From Anaerohalosphaera lusitana (lineage in GTDB: Bacteria; Planctomycetota; Phycisphaerae; Sedimentisphaerales; Anaerohalosphaeraceae): 64,000 bases of DNA. Made by a program: the position numbers and the translations under genes. The notes below the pieces were generated by a model. The model was not told the DNA's origin and searched no databases. It was given only the letters and a program-made list of their open reading frames with translations. Positions 1 to 10,400 of this stretch are shown piece by piece. The DNA is taken from contig NZ_CP019791.1 of assembly GCF_002007645.1 (NCBI RefSeq), forward strand, positions 2,666,001 through 2,730,000. Direction: 5' to 3'. Position 1 is the stretch's first letter. Each line of letters opens with the position of its first letter.

Positions 1-1325
1 TCATCGCGGCGACGTTTGCTTTGACCTTCCTGCAGGATGCAGTGAGCGCGTTCCAGATCCTGCTTCTTTCCGGTGCCGGTACCGGTGCTATTTATCTGCT
101 CCGCTGGTTCTGGTGGCGGATCAACGCCTGGAGTGAGATCGCGGCGATGGTAGTTGCAACGATACTCGCTTGCTGGGTTGTGCTGGGCGTTGGTGACGAA
201 GGTACACTCAAGTGGTACGTAGATAATTCTGTAGTCGAAGACCAGGTTATGGCGATCCAGGACACTGACCTGGCTGGTGATATCTCGACGACTGTTGATG
301 AATCAAACGAGAAAACCGCCGAGCTCAAAGCTGATGTCGAGAAAAAGGTCGAAATATGGCGTGACGCTCGTGAAGAAAGCAAGCTTGCCAGGGACCGTGC
401 AAGATACAGATATGATGAGGCCCTGGATGCTCAACAGGCACACAAGTCTGAGCATACCACAATGGCACTTGTAAAGGCGGCAGGCGGTTTCAATTATGAC
501 TATTCGGTCAAACCCGCAAGTGAGATCGAAGAGCAGCTTAAAAAAGACGAAGCTACCTATGCAGAGGTGACCGGCAAGTTCGAGCAACTGCAGGATGCGT
601 ACACAGACGCAAACGCTAAACTTGCTGTCGCTGAAGACAAATACGAGGAAGCCTTGTTCTCGGTTGATGACTGGGACGCACCTGTTCTTGTAGAAGCTCG
701 TGACGCTTACAAGCAGGCTCAGAAAGATGCGGCTCAGGCTCGCAAGGATTATGACAGGTATTTCGCAGATTATGGCCAGACGACAGCTATTGCTCAAGCT
801 GATACTGAGATGCCGGCGTGGGGCGAATCGTTCCAGAAATTTGTCAAGGGCCACGGCGACGGCGTCAAAGCTGTCATAAAGAACGGCAGCGTCTATGTAT
901 ACGACTCCGCGATAGAAGGACTCGTATTCTCTGTAAAGCTGCTGTTTGTCGTAATAGTAGTTTCCATTTCGTGGATCATAGCGACGTTCGTTACTCCGGC
1001 AGTAGATAAGGAAACGCTGCGAAGCTTCTACAAGCTATGTCATCCGGGCGGTCCCGGCTGGAAGAAGGTCGTGGAAGATGCTCGTAAGGACGGTGTGGAG
1101 ATCGACGAGGTCAACGCAGTTGGCGACTGGAAGCTGCCACTGCAGATACTTTGTGTATTCCTTGGCTGCGTGGCGATCTACTCATGCCTGTTCTCCGTTG
1201 GTAACTATGTATACGGCAACGTCGTATGGGGCACAGTGCTGCTTGTTGTGACAATCATATCGACGATCATTCTGTTCAAGAGCTTCGGCAAGATGAAGTT
1301 CGAAGTAGATAAGCAGGAAGCATAA
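1..1325 (+). CDS. Sodium:solute symporter family protein, C-terminal part, with coiled-coil insert (5' partial)
   Basis: The reading frame is already open at the window edge (codons from base 3), so the TTG at 21 is probably not the start and the gene begins upstream. Two stretches are signatures of the C-terminal end of SSS-family transporters: LLRWFWWRINAWSEIAAM near the beginning and the FYKLCHPGGPGWKK segment near 1040-1075, each next to membrane helices. In ordinary relatives (family knowledge) these blocks are separated by a short loop and a helix. Here roughly 240 residues (about 200-930) lie between them, rich in Ala, Lys, Glu, Asp and Gln and predicted by eye to be a charged coiled coil. 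Two further hydrophobic helices follow near 1140-1290. It would import a sugar or related solute with sodium; the substrate is unknown. A terminator follows directly. Confidence 0.8.
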   Translation, partial: IAATFALTFLQDAVSAFQILLLSGAGTGAIYLLRWFWWRINAWSEIAAMVVATILACWVVLGVGDEGTLKWYVDNSVVEDQVMAIQDTDLAGDISTTVDESNEKTAELKADVEKKVEIWRDAREESKLARDRARYRYDEALDAQQAHKSEHTTMALVKAAGGFNYDYSVKPASEIEEQLKKDEATYAEVTGKFEQLQDAYTDANAKLAVAEDKYEEALFSVDDWDAPVLVEARDAYKQAQKDAAQARKDYDRYFADYGQTTAIAQADTEMPAWGESFQKFVKGHGDGVKAVIKNGSVYVYDSAIEGLVFSVKLLFVVIVVSISWIIATFVTPAVDKETLRSFYKLCHPGGPGWKKVVEDARKDGVEIDEVNAVGDWKLPLQILCVFLGCVAIYSCLFSVGNYVYGNVVWGTVLLVVTIISTIILFKSFGKMKFEVDKQEA

Positions 1326-1366
1326 CGACCATTTCAGGTACTGCCTGATTATACAGAAAGTTGATG

Positions 1367-1403
1367 GCGGGATCGGACTTGTGTGCCGGTCCCGCTATTT
1401 TTT
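1367..1403 (+). terminator. Rho-independent terminator after the symporter gene
   Basis: A 10-bp stem (1367-1376 pairing with 1386-1395, one G-U pair) with a 9-base loop is followed by TATTTTTT. It lies 40 bases after the symporter stop codon and before the next gene. Confidence 0.85.
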
Positions 1404-1422
1404 GCATGTAAAGGGTTAAGTT

Positions 1423-2646
1423 ATGTCGAACCATAGGGTGTGCGGGCTGATTGTATTTCTAGGTATTTTCGGCTGCCTTTTGGCGGATGATGCGTTTGAG
1501 TTTGATAGGGAGGTAAGGCGATTTGCCGGCAAGAGTACCATATCGTCTGGCCTAGTTGCGCAGTCAGACGATAGTTCCGTTCGTGATGTGTCGGCAGATC
1601 AAAATTCATACCCGCATTGTAGCAGTGAATCTGACGATGCCAGCTCTAAGGTGAGTCCGGCATTTGATCCGAATACTTTCGCGGATAAGCTTGAGTATCT
1701 CGGAGTTGCGGTCGAAGAACCGGGCTGGCATGTATGGGGGACGTCGCCCGTGATGGCGGATGATGGCAAGGTGCATCTGTTCTGTGCGAGATGGCCGATC
1801 TCTGCAAGGTTTGATCCCGGCTGGCGAATAGCGTCGCAGATCGCTCATTATGTCGGCGATGGTCCTGAAGGGCCGTTCAAGTTTTCCGATGTTGCTTTGA
1901 GCGGTACGGGCAAAGATACGTGGGACAAGACCGGTGTGCACAATCCTGCTATACACCGCGTGTGCGATAAGTACGTTCTGCTTTATATCAGTAATACAGG
2001 ATTGGAGGGGCATCCGGCGAATCAATGCATTGGCATGGCTACGGCCGATTCGCCTTATGGACCCTGGCAAAAGGTTGGCGAGGATGGGCTGATACTTGCG
2101 CCTCCGGAGGATGAGAGCTATTGGAATTATGGTTCAGGTTGCGGAGTGAACAACCCGGCGTTTCTGCAACACCCGGATGGGCGGTTTTTCCTGTTCTTCA
2201 AGTCCAGGCCAGGCAACAGAGGCGGTACTAAGATGGGGCTTGCGATCGCAGATAAGCTGGAGGGGCCTTATGTACAAAAACGCAAGCCGATAACTGCTAA
2301 CGATAGGGCGATTGAGGATGGGTATGCGTTCGCTTCTGGCGGCAAGATATACCTGCTGACTACGGATAATCACGGCATGCTCAAAAGAGGCGGCGGGCTG
2401 CTCTGGGTTTCGGATGATGGTGAGAATTTTGAATCCATACCAAGGCCGGGCTTTGATCTTTTCGCGAATTATTTGCCAAGTGAAGACCGCTCTCAAGCAA
2501 AACGCATCTATGGTGGACAGTTAAAATTCGAACGACCTCAGGTTTTGATGATCGACGGGAGACCAGCGTACTTGTATATGCCCAGTGGATTCAATATCAA
2601 GGGCGGCAACGGAACGATCAGTCATGTTTTACGAGTCAGATATTGA
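1423..2646 (+). CDS. Secreted GH43-like five-bladed beta-propeller protein
   Basis: The 407-aa protein starts with a hydrophobic signal peptide (about residues 7-22, ending near Cys17-Ala21), then a Ser/Asp-rich linker to about residue 80. The remainder resembles the GH43/GH117-type propeller hydrolases common in planctomycetes, with blade-like repeats such as DGKVHLFCARWP, GDGPEGPF, HNPAIHRV, ADSPYGPW and NNPAFLQHPDGRFFLFF. The Asp/His/Asn-Pro elements fit a furanosidase-like active site, but I cannot assign the triad with certainty. It probably acts outside the cytoplasm on a plant or algal side-chain sugar. It stands alone between the symporter terminator and tRNA-Ile. It could also be a non-catalytic sugar-binding propeller. 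Confidence 0.7.
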   Translation: MSNHRVCGLIVFLGIFGCLLADDAFEFDREVRRFAGKSTISSGLVAQSDDSSVRDVSADQNSYPHCSSESDDASSKVSPAFDPNTFADKLEYLGVAVEEPGWHVWGTSPVMADDGKVHLFCARWPISARFDPGWRIASQIAHYVGDGPEGPFKFSDVALSGTGKDTWDKTGVHNPAIHRVCDKYVLLYISNTGLEGHPANQCIGMATADSPYGPWQKVGEDGLILAPPEDESYWNYGSGCGVNNPAFLQHPDGRFFLFFKSRPGNRGGTKMGLAIADKLEGPYVQKRKPITANDRAIEDGYAFASGGKIYLLTTDNHGMLKRGGGLLWVSDDGENFESIPRPGFDLFANYLPSEDRSQAKRIYGGQLKFERPQVLMIDGRPAYLYMPSGFNIKGGNGTISHVLRVRY

Positions 2647-2815
2647 TTTGTGGCCCCATTTGGAAGTACGATTGGGATGGAATTGCAGAAGTCCGAAATG
2701 TAATTTTTGTGGGGGATTTTTGGGAAAAACTTGTTTGCGTTTGCCTGCAATTTGGGTATATTAGCAAACCCTGTTGGCTGTGTTTGTACCCTCGTATTGG
2801 ACACTTGTTGACAAA

Positions 2816-2888
<73 letters not shown>

Positions 2889-2908
2889 TAAATGTAACTC
2901 TAGGCCAG

Positions 2909-4185
2909 TCAAGCACTTATGCGTGACTGGCTTTTTTCGTTTTCTCTCAAAACAGGGGTGTGCAACAGATTTGCAACTGAAAACTGCTGCAGAGCCTGCT
3001 TACTTGCACGCCTGGTACGGTCCACAAGGTCGTCAGAAACCGCCAGATAGAACTTCCTGGTGGTCTCAAAACTTGAATGACCTGCCATGTTCATCACGTC
3101 CAGTTCACTCAGCCCTGACCTCAGCCAGTTCGTCAGACACGTCCTGCGCAGATCGTGGAAGGTTGTGCCCTCGATGTCCGCCTGCTTGCAGATTCGCCGC
3201 CATTGTCTGTCAAAGTTGTTCAAGGGGCTGGTCCCATCTGTCTGCGACCAGTCACTGCCAGCACGCTTCTGCTGAATCGTCGCATAACGTTCTTGCGATA
3301 TGAACACATATGGCAGCCCATCGGGACTCTCTTCACGTGCAGTCCCCAGCAGCGTTACAAGCTCCTCAGTTAGAGGCAGGTTGCGTCTCTCGGCGTCTTT
3401 TGGTGTCCATGCCCCCATGCCCAGGTAGAGTCTGTATCGGCTTTCGGGGGGACTGTGGCGGTTTTGGCGTTCGTGTCGATATCCGACCATGTCAGATTCA
3501 ACAACTCGCCTCTTCTCATGGCAGTACCCAGCGCCATGCGGAGCAACAGATCCCAATCCAGTGTGCGACATTCGACAAAACTGTTCGCTGCCCTGAGCAA
3601 CGCGATTATCGCATCGCTGTCGAGTACATTGATCGACTGCGGACTGTATTTCGGCGTTTTGACCCACCTGAAGGGATTATCGTCAAGCTGGCCCCGCTGT
3701 ACGCAGAGCTGAAATATCCGCTTGATGTGCCGGATCTTCTTGGCTGCAGTTGCAGGCGTTTGCCCGTCATCAAGGCAGTACTGCACCAGGCGTTCGCCAT
3801 GTTCGTGACGGACAGACCGGTAGTCAATGTCTCCCACAGCTTTGACCAGGGTTTTCATCGCGCTTTTTGCTATCAGCATGCTGCTTTCCTTTACCTGACT
3901 TTGAGTCCGGGTCTCGTAGTCCTCAAACAGTTCCATCAGTTTCATCGGAAGCGATTGACGATCTCCCATTCTCAAGTGACGTTCGAGTCTGGCCCTTTCC
4001 TGTTCAGCCTTTCGCTTGGTTGCATGGCCGAGAGATTTCTGTCTGCGTTTGCCATCTTCATCGATGTAAATGAGATAATATGTAAAACTTTTGCCGTCTC
4101 TTGTACCCGATCTGCTATTAACGATAAGCTCTGGGTGATTACATCTTGAGCTTCTTTGGAGTCTTATATCACATTGTGACCAGTA
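2909..4185 (-). pseudogene. Tyrosine recombinase (phage-type integrase), frameshifted
   Basis: Two minus-strand reading frames (3370-3975 and 2909-3667) together encode one integrase. The N-terminal part has an AP2-like arm and core-binding domain, followed by the first catalytic Arg (TAMRRGELLNLTW). The second part has HDLRR, the GHSS box and the tyrosine in RKFYLAV, so all catalytic residues survive but in two frames. The break is an exact tandem duplication of CCATGCCC (3407-3414 and 3415-3422). Removing one copy joins STWAW directly to TPKDAERR. The frame also extends upstream of the Met at 3975 to about 4185 with convincing sequence (DGKSFTYYLIYIDEDGK), but I find no ATG, GTG or TTG start there, so the 5' end may be damaged too. 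It abuts tRNA-Ile2. Confidence 0.88.
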
Positions 4186-4423
4186 TTATCACTTTAGGTG
4201 ACAGGTATGGCCTTGAAATGCAATAAAATGCGGATAAGCTAAAAGTTGTGCCACATATCGACTATCACATTCTATTAGCTTTTATCCTATAGGCTGAGAG
4301 ATAAACAAGGTTACGGCAGTCCATTAACCTACTGTAGCATAGTTAAATGTGAGTGTTATTTATATTTCTTTGTGAATATTGTGCCTTCATCAGTAATAGA
4401 CAGGTGAGCAATGGAAATACTAA

Positions 4424-4960
4424 ATGAATAATGATAGCCAAAAAACTAATTCGGAACAATTTGTTGCCTTATTGGTGCCTAATCAGCGAAAGGTCCAGGC
4501 CTTCATCCTGATGTTGGTGCCAAACAAGACAGATGCTGATGACATTTTTCAGGAAACTATCTGTGAGATGTGGAACAAATTCGGCGATTTTCAGCCCGGT
4601 ACCGATTTCACTGCCTGGGCGGTGACAATAGCCAAGTATAAGGTGCTTGCATTTCACAAAAGGAAGAAAAATTCCAAACTGATGTTCAGCTCCAGGGTCA
4701 GTGACTTGCTTGCTTCAGTTGCCAGTACAAAAGTTGAAAGATTGCACGAGCATGTAGATGTTCTGCGGCAGTGTCTTGGCAAATTGTCCAAAAAGGAAGT
4801 GTTTTTGCTCAAAATGCGGTATGAGGATCAGTTGACATTCAAAGAGATGTCAGCACGGACAGGGAAACAGCCATCCGGCCTTCATCGCATGATGGCGACA
4901 ATCCATTCCAGGTTGGCTTTGTGTGTCCGCCGGACCTTGAGGCTTGAGGAGGTTTCATGA
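4424..4960 (+). CDS. ECF-type RNA polymerase sigma factor (module A)
   Basis: The 178-aa protein has sigma region 2 at about residues 20-85 (DADDIFQETICEMW, FTAWAVTIAKYKVL) and region 4 at about 108-168, a helix-turn-helix around LTFKEMSARTGKQPSGLHRMM. It has no region 1 or 3, as expected for extracytoplasmic-function sigma factors of the planctomycete/verrucomicrobial group. The next gene, a FecR-like membrane protein, overlaps by 4 bases (ATGA), so the two are translationally coupled. That is the usual sigma/anti-sigma arrangement. It probably directs transcription of the secreted-protein genes downstream. The ribosome-binding site is weak, so the start is the best available ATG, not a certain one. 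Confidence 0.9.
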   Translation: MNNDSQKTNSEQFVALLVPNQRKVQAFILMLVPNKTDADDIFQETICEMWNKFGDFQPGTDFTAWAVTIAKYKVLAFHKRKKNSKLMFSSRVSDLLASVASTKVERLHEHVDVLRQCLGKLSKKEVFLLKMRYEDQLTFKEMSARTGKQPSGLHRMMATIHSRLALCVRRTLRLEEVS

Positions 4961-6585
4961 GAGCTGATCCAAAATTGATGTACAAGGTCTCTGATCTGAC
5001 CCTCCGATCGTTGAATGGGACGCTGGATGAAAAAGGGTTGAAGTGCCTTGAGGGATTGCTTGAGACCAGTCCTTTGGCCATGGAGTACTATACAGAGATA
5101 GTACTGACGTATGTGGGGTTGGACGATAGCGAGGGTATTCTGGGACTTCAGGAAGCGGACAGGGTTTTTGACCGTGATTTATGGCAGGCCCTGGCTGAGG
5201 AAGAGCAGATCGCTCCTGCCGTTGTTTTAGAAAAGTCGGACAAGCAGACAGAAAAGACTGTTAGACAAGTAAGGCCGGTATCACGAATACATTTCAAGTC
5301 CAGGCGAACTGTGTCGCGGCTTGCTGTCTACACGCTTGCTGCTTCGTTAAGCGCGATCATGCTTTTTATGGTGATGATCTTGTTTACGTCTCCTCAACCG
5401 GATATCGCAGTCTTGACGGATTCGATAGACGCCGAATGGGAAGGATTCGACGGTTTATCGGTTGGTAATACGCTTAGAGAAGGCGAGCTGACACTGGTCC
5501 GAGGATACGCCGAGATTGAATTCAACGAAGGTGCTATAGTCACTCTTGAGGCCCCAGCCAACATAATCCTCGACAGTGAGCGAGAGATTACGGTTAATCG
5601 AGGAAAAGCTTATGCTTATGTCCCACCTGAGGCGGTTGGTTTTTCAGTGAGTACCCCCGCAAGCAGGGTTGTCGACCTTGGTACAGAGTTCGGTGTTGCG
5701 GTAGGGCAGGATGGAACCAGTGAACTGCACGTTTATAAAGGAGAAACTTTCCTTATAGCCGGGCGAGGCGAGGCCAAAAACACCCGCAATCTAAAGGCAG
5801 GCTCTGCAAGCCAGGTTGATTATGCTACAGGGAATGTAGTTGAAATGGAAATAGATGACTCTGCTTTTGTTAGAAAGATAGATTCGCAGAGTAATTTTAT
5901 ATGGGACGGCAGAAACCTGAACCTTGCCGATATTGTCGGAGGTGGTAAGGGATTTGGCGGGGGCAGGTTAAGACACGGCGTACCGCATCCAAAGAGTAAA
6001 ATTAAGCCTGGGCTGGAGGAAGGGTCAGCATATGTTTTGGTCGACAAGAATAATTTGATCGACGGAGTTTTCGTGCCTAACGGCGAAACTCAGATAAGTT
6101 CTACAGGTCTTGTGTTTTACGATTGCCCGCAAACCTCGGGATATGTTTACACTTCGGTCAGCTATGGTATGCCACAGGGAACCAGTGAGGATGATAAAAT
6201 GATGACGCTTAACGGCCTTGACTACGAGACTGAATCAAATCCTGCGATATCTATGCATGCAAACCTTGGTGTCACGTTTGATCTTAACAATATACGAACT
6301 GAAATTGGAAGCTTGGGAATTTCCGGGTTCAAAAGTCTTTGTGGAGTTGCTGACAGGGATGATACGGTAAGAAGTTCAGTTGGTTTCTACGTTCTGGTGG
6401 ACGGTGAAAAAAAATTCCACAAGCTAATTCCAGCGCAACAAGAGATCGCTGAAGTGGACATTGATTTGTCGCCTGATGATCGCTTCCTGACGTTAATAAC
6501 AACTGATGCCGGTGACGGTCAGCCTTCCGACTGGGCAATGTTTGCCGAGCCTGTGCTTGTTTTGGACGCTGAACGGCGAGAGTGA
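4957..6585 (+). CDS. FecR-domain transmembrane anti-sigma-like protein with NPCBM-like C-terminus
   Basis: The 542-aa protein has a cytoplasmic N-terminal helical region (about 1-115), one membrane helix at about 121-143, a FecR domain at about 165-275 (GELTLVRGYAEIEFNEGA, GFSVSTPASRVVDLGTEFG), and a C-terminal region at about 340-540. The last part resembles NPCBM/galactose-binding-like domains (NLGVTFDLNNIR, VLVDGEKKFHK, DRFLTLITTDAGDG). It overlaps the sigma gene by 4 bases. By analogy with FecI/FecR, the cytoplasmic end would hold or activate the sigma factor and the outer part would sense a signal. The carbohydrate-binding-like end suggests a glycan signal; that is inference. Module B carries a close structural counterpart. 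Confidence 0.85.
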   Translation: MRADPKLMYKVSDLTLRSLNGTLDEKGLKCLEGLLETSPLAMEYYTEIVLTYVGLDDSEGILGLQEADRVFDRDLWQALAEEEQIAPAVVLEKSDKQTEKTVRQVRPVSRIHFKSRRTVSRLAVYTLAASLSAIMLFMVMILFTSPQPDIAVLTDSIDAEWEGFDGLSVGNTLREGELTLVRGYAEIEFNEGAIVTLEAPANIILDSEREITVNRGKAYAYVPPEAVGFSVSTPASRVVDLGTEFGVAVGQDGTSELHVYKGETFLIAGRGEAKNTRNLKAGSASQVDYATGNVVEMEIDDSAFVRKIDSQSNFIWDGRNLNLADIVGGGKGFGGGRLRHGVPHPKSKIKPGLEEGSAYVLVDKNNLIDGVFVPNGETQISSTGLVFYDCPQTSGYVYTSVSYGMPQGTSEDDKMMTLNGLDYETESNPAISMHANLGVTFDLNNIRTEIGSLGISGFKSLCGVADRDDTVRSSVGFYVLVDGEKKFHKLIPAQQEIAEVDIDLSPDDRFLTLITTDAGDGQPSDWAMFAEPVLVLDAERRE

Positions 6586-6658
6586 TCTTTTGATGGTGAT
6601 TGCGATGGGACAGTTTGTTGTAATTAAGCAGCAAAACAAAATTTTAGAGGATGTCAAA

Positions 6659-7414
6659 ATGTTCAAGGCTAAAGGATTCACATTGATTGAACTTCTCGTG
6701 GTGATCTCGATTATTGCGCTTTTGCTGGCCATAATGATGCCCGCCCTTGGTATGGTCAAAGAAAAGGCAAAGGATGTGATCTGCCGGACCAATCTGAAAA
6801 ATATCCAGCTCGCATCCTTGATGTATGCACAGAACAATGATGGAAAAATGCCGCCTTACTCTTTTGGAAATGCATTGTGGGTGAACAAACTTGGGGCGTA
6901 CTCGGGCGAAATGGACGAGGTGAGATATTGTCCCTCTACCAAGATTCGCAAAGATACACCGGCCGGGAGCAGTTGGGGAGGCCCCAGAGAAGCATGGGTG
7001 TGGTTTTATGATGGCATGGAAGAACCTGAGCAGGGCAGTTATACGATCAATACCTGGTTTTATTCGTCGGGACGTTTCGGGGCTGACGAAACGCGTAATT
7101 ATAGAAGCCTGGACGATACCCGTCGACCGGGCAATGTTCCCATTTTTGCAGATGGCATATGGATTGACTCCATCGTAGACGATACTGATTATGTTCCGGA
7201 TGATTACAACCTGGATGATCCGACGGAGCGATACGGCGGGAATATGTGCGTTTTCATAACCAACCGGCATAAAGATCATACGAATTTGGGCTTTGCGGAT
7301 GGTTCGCAGAGGCCGGTAGATTTCAGCGAATTGTGGTCGCTGAAATGGCACAAGGAATTTGATACTGTCAAAGAGAAAACCAGGGACGACGGCAGTCCGA
7401 TTTACCAGCCGTAA
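6659..7414 (+). CDS. Type II pseudopilin-like protein (prepilin N-terminal methylation motif)
   Basis: The start is the ATG at 6659, preceded by AGAGG at 6645-6649. The frame is open further upstream but lies inside the FecR gene. The 251-aa protein begins with a short basic leader, then the prepilin peptidase/methylation motif GFTLIELLVV and a hydrophobic helix (about 7-30). The C-terminal globular part ends with the GFADGSQRPVDFSELWSLKWH block typical of planctomycete DUF1559/H-X9-DG-like proteins. It would be processed by a prepilin peptidase and held in the membrane or assembled in a pseudopilus. Its place between FecR and the secreted proteins suggests a surface role in glycan capture (inference). 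A close relative lies at 22170. Confidence 0.88.
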   Translation: MFKAKGFTLIELLVVISIIALLLAIMMPALGMVKEKAKDVICRTNLKNIQLASLMYAQNNDGKMPPYSFGNALWVNKLGAYSGEMDEVRYCPSTKIRKDTPAGSSWGGPREAWVWFYDGMEEPEQGSYTINTWFYSSGRFGADETRNYRSLDDTRRPGNVPIFADGIWIDSIVDDTDYVPDDYNLDDPTERYGGNMCVFITNRHKDHTNLGFADGSQRPVDFSELWSLKWHKEFDTVKEKTRDDGSPIYQP

Positions 7415-7476
7415 AGGTTAAGATGTGGCAGGAATGTGTGTGCAGCAAATATGTTGTTTGCTTCTGGAGAAATGTG

Positions 7477-10400
7477 ATGAAAATGGGTGCTCATTTTTTG
7501 AAGGATTATGTTTTGAAGATGAATTTACATCTGAGTTTGTTTCTTATTTTATGTCTGTTCTGTTCATCCACGCAGGCCTGGGACGATCCGGTGTCGGTTA
7601 CTGCCTCCAGTCAGTACTACGGTGTTGACGGCTTGATTGACGGCAGTGTTGCCAGTTACAGAGATAGTTACGATGCAAATTACTATGGTAACGATGGATG
7701 GTTGTTCGGTGCTAGCTATATGCCTACAAATGCGATTTATGATTTTGGCAGCCCGATCGAACTGCGCAACCTTGTACTTTGGAACTGGAGCGGAGACTGG
7801 TCGGTGGAGACGGATCGCGGTGTGCGCGAGTTCAGTGTTTCGTTTTCAGATGACGGTGCAATTTTTACTGGCGAAACCGTTTTCACTGCTTCTGAGGCAA
7901 TCTCTTCAAATTCGGAGCCTGCACAGGCCTTTGCATTTGATCCAACGGTGGCACGTTATGCTAAGATCACTATTTTATCCAACCATGGTGATAGTGATTG
8001 GGCGGGCATTGGAGAACTGCGTTTCAATGATCCGACAATTGTACGTTCCAGCATGGTTTACCACTGGAACTTTGACGAAGGTCCGGACTGGCACGATGAT
8101 CCGTTTGGGTCCGTCACCGATGCAACTATTACGAAAGACTACGGCAGCGGCGCGGATGCTGAGCTGGTAAACATGGACAGCTCTAACTGGGTCAGCGGCA
8201 GGCAGTTTACAGGCTTGGAATTTGACGGCACGGAAGAATACTTGTCCATCCCCACCGAACTGTCTACCACCCTGGGAGGATCTGCGTCTCTACTGTTCTG
8301 GACTAAAACGACTCAGACCGGTTCGACGGCAGGCTCTTCAAGCCCAGGCTTGACAGGTGTGGTTGATGGTGCGAACGGTACCCAATGGGGGTGGATCGAT
8401 GATCAGGGGCGAATAGCTTTGTCAGTGGGGGCTACCGTTGCGGCGCGATCAGCTGATGCAATAAATGACGATAAGTGGCACCATATTGCGATAGTCAGAG
8501 ACGCTGTCACGGGTGATTGTTCGCTGTATGTTGACGGTGAGCTTTCATCCACGGGAACTGCGGAGGCTGGTGCTGTTACTGCTTCCTTCAGCAGCATTGG
8601 TCGGATTGAGAACACTAGCGGGTCGGATCACTATTTTCAGGGACGGCTGGACCAGGTGTACGTCTTTGATAGCGTCCTCGATGAAGCAGCGATACAGTTG
8701 AACATGAATAACCATGCTCCTAAGGTATGGGAAAGTGAGACTGAGATAGTAAATGACAGAACCTGTTCGACAAGCAGTGTTCTGTTTCACGCATACGATC
8801 CGGAAGTCGACACGCTTTCTGTGGAAGGTTATACGAGCCCTTCAAACGGCACGATAAGCTACAATGGAGATGGCACGTTTGACTACACCGCGAATGCAGG
8901 CTTCGTCGGTCAGGATCAATTTTATGCTTATGTCTCGGACGGCAACGGCGGTTTTGAAATGGCTGATGTTTACGTCGATGTTCGCGAACCTGGGCAAGCT
9001 GATGGACAGAAACGCACAACTAATTTCACCGATTTCCAGGCCATTCAGGCTGACGGAACAGATATAAGTTTGTCAGGAATGCGGGTTCCCAGGGTCATTG
9101 ACTGGGAAAGTGACGGCGACAATGACCTGCTCTTAGGACATGGCGGCTCTGTATGGCTCTATGAAAATATCGGCACATCGGCTTCGCCCATCTTTGCTGC
9201 TGCTGTCAAGCTACAGGCCAACGGGGCGGATATTTCGCTTTCCGGCAGCGTTGCTATTGCCCTTGCTGATATGACTGGTGATGGGGTGGATGATCTGGTT
9301 GCGGTCGATTATTCAAGAAAGATACGAGTTTATCGCAATACGTCTGTTTCGGGTCAAATTCCTGTCTACACAACTGCGACATTTGTTCAGGATGTTGGAG
9401 GCGGCGACTTTGTGTCACCAGACATTCGTTTTGATCTGGGTGACTGGGATAGTGACGGCAGATTAGATATTTTCACTGGCACCTTTTCCGGTACGATGCG
9501 AGTCTATTTGAATGCCGGTTCTGCCGCAAATGCCGCATACGACGCCAGCCAATATGCTGTCCTAGAGTCAGCCAGTTACAACCTTTACCCAAGATATTTC
9601 GACCTGACCCGCAACAACATGCCCGATCTGATTCGCGGGATAAACTGGGGTTCCATCAACTACTGGTTTGATTCATCTTTGCAGACGGGGCTGGGGACAA
9701 ACGGTTCGCTAGTTATTACAGATTCAAGCGGAACATCCGCTAATATCAATGGTTCAACTGACGGAGCTATAGTTGACTTTGCAGATTTTAATGGCGACGA
9801 CGTTTACGACATCCTGATTGGCGGTCATGCATCCGACAATATCTACATCGCTTATGGCGTTGGGAAAACGGTTGCCGATTACATAGCTGACCTCGAGGCG
9901 ATATATGATGCACATCCTGCTGACCTGGGCCTGGCACTGGAAGCGAATGATCAGGCGTTGCTGCAAGAAGTTAGGATTGCCGAGCAGGGCATCATTACCC
10001 ACATGCTGTCTTCTACTCTCGATCAGCGTCAGACGATATTCGACCAGATGGCCGCCCACGTCCAGAAGTATGCTTTCCTGCAACTCGATCAACCGCTCGA
10101 TACTGACTACTATCATCATGTTCCCAGCATTGCGGGTCAGAATCTGATGACCATGCACCACATGCTGCCAGACACACCGACACACAGGGTAAACGTCGCT
10201 GATGCCCTCGGCCTTATTGGTCTCAAGCGTGAGATCTATTTGAAAACCGGTCTGAACGTCGGCGACAATCAGCGGTGTTCACAGGGGCAGTTGGAGTCGA
10301 TCCGTGACTTTATGTCTTACCATCCCAGGGAAGCATTTCCGGACTCGCTTTTAAGCATAGATGCTTACTTTGATTGGGGCGGCGGTGCTACTGTCAATAC

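Noticed and set aside
3310-4149. 279-aa plus-strand frame
   Set aside because: Antisense to the integrase, with unnatural composition.
2889-4423. A second copy of the tRNA-Ile2 3' end marking the far att site
   Set aside because: I looked in the region beyond the integrase and saw no matching stretch.
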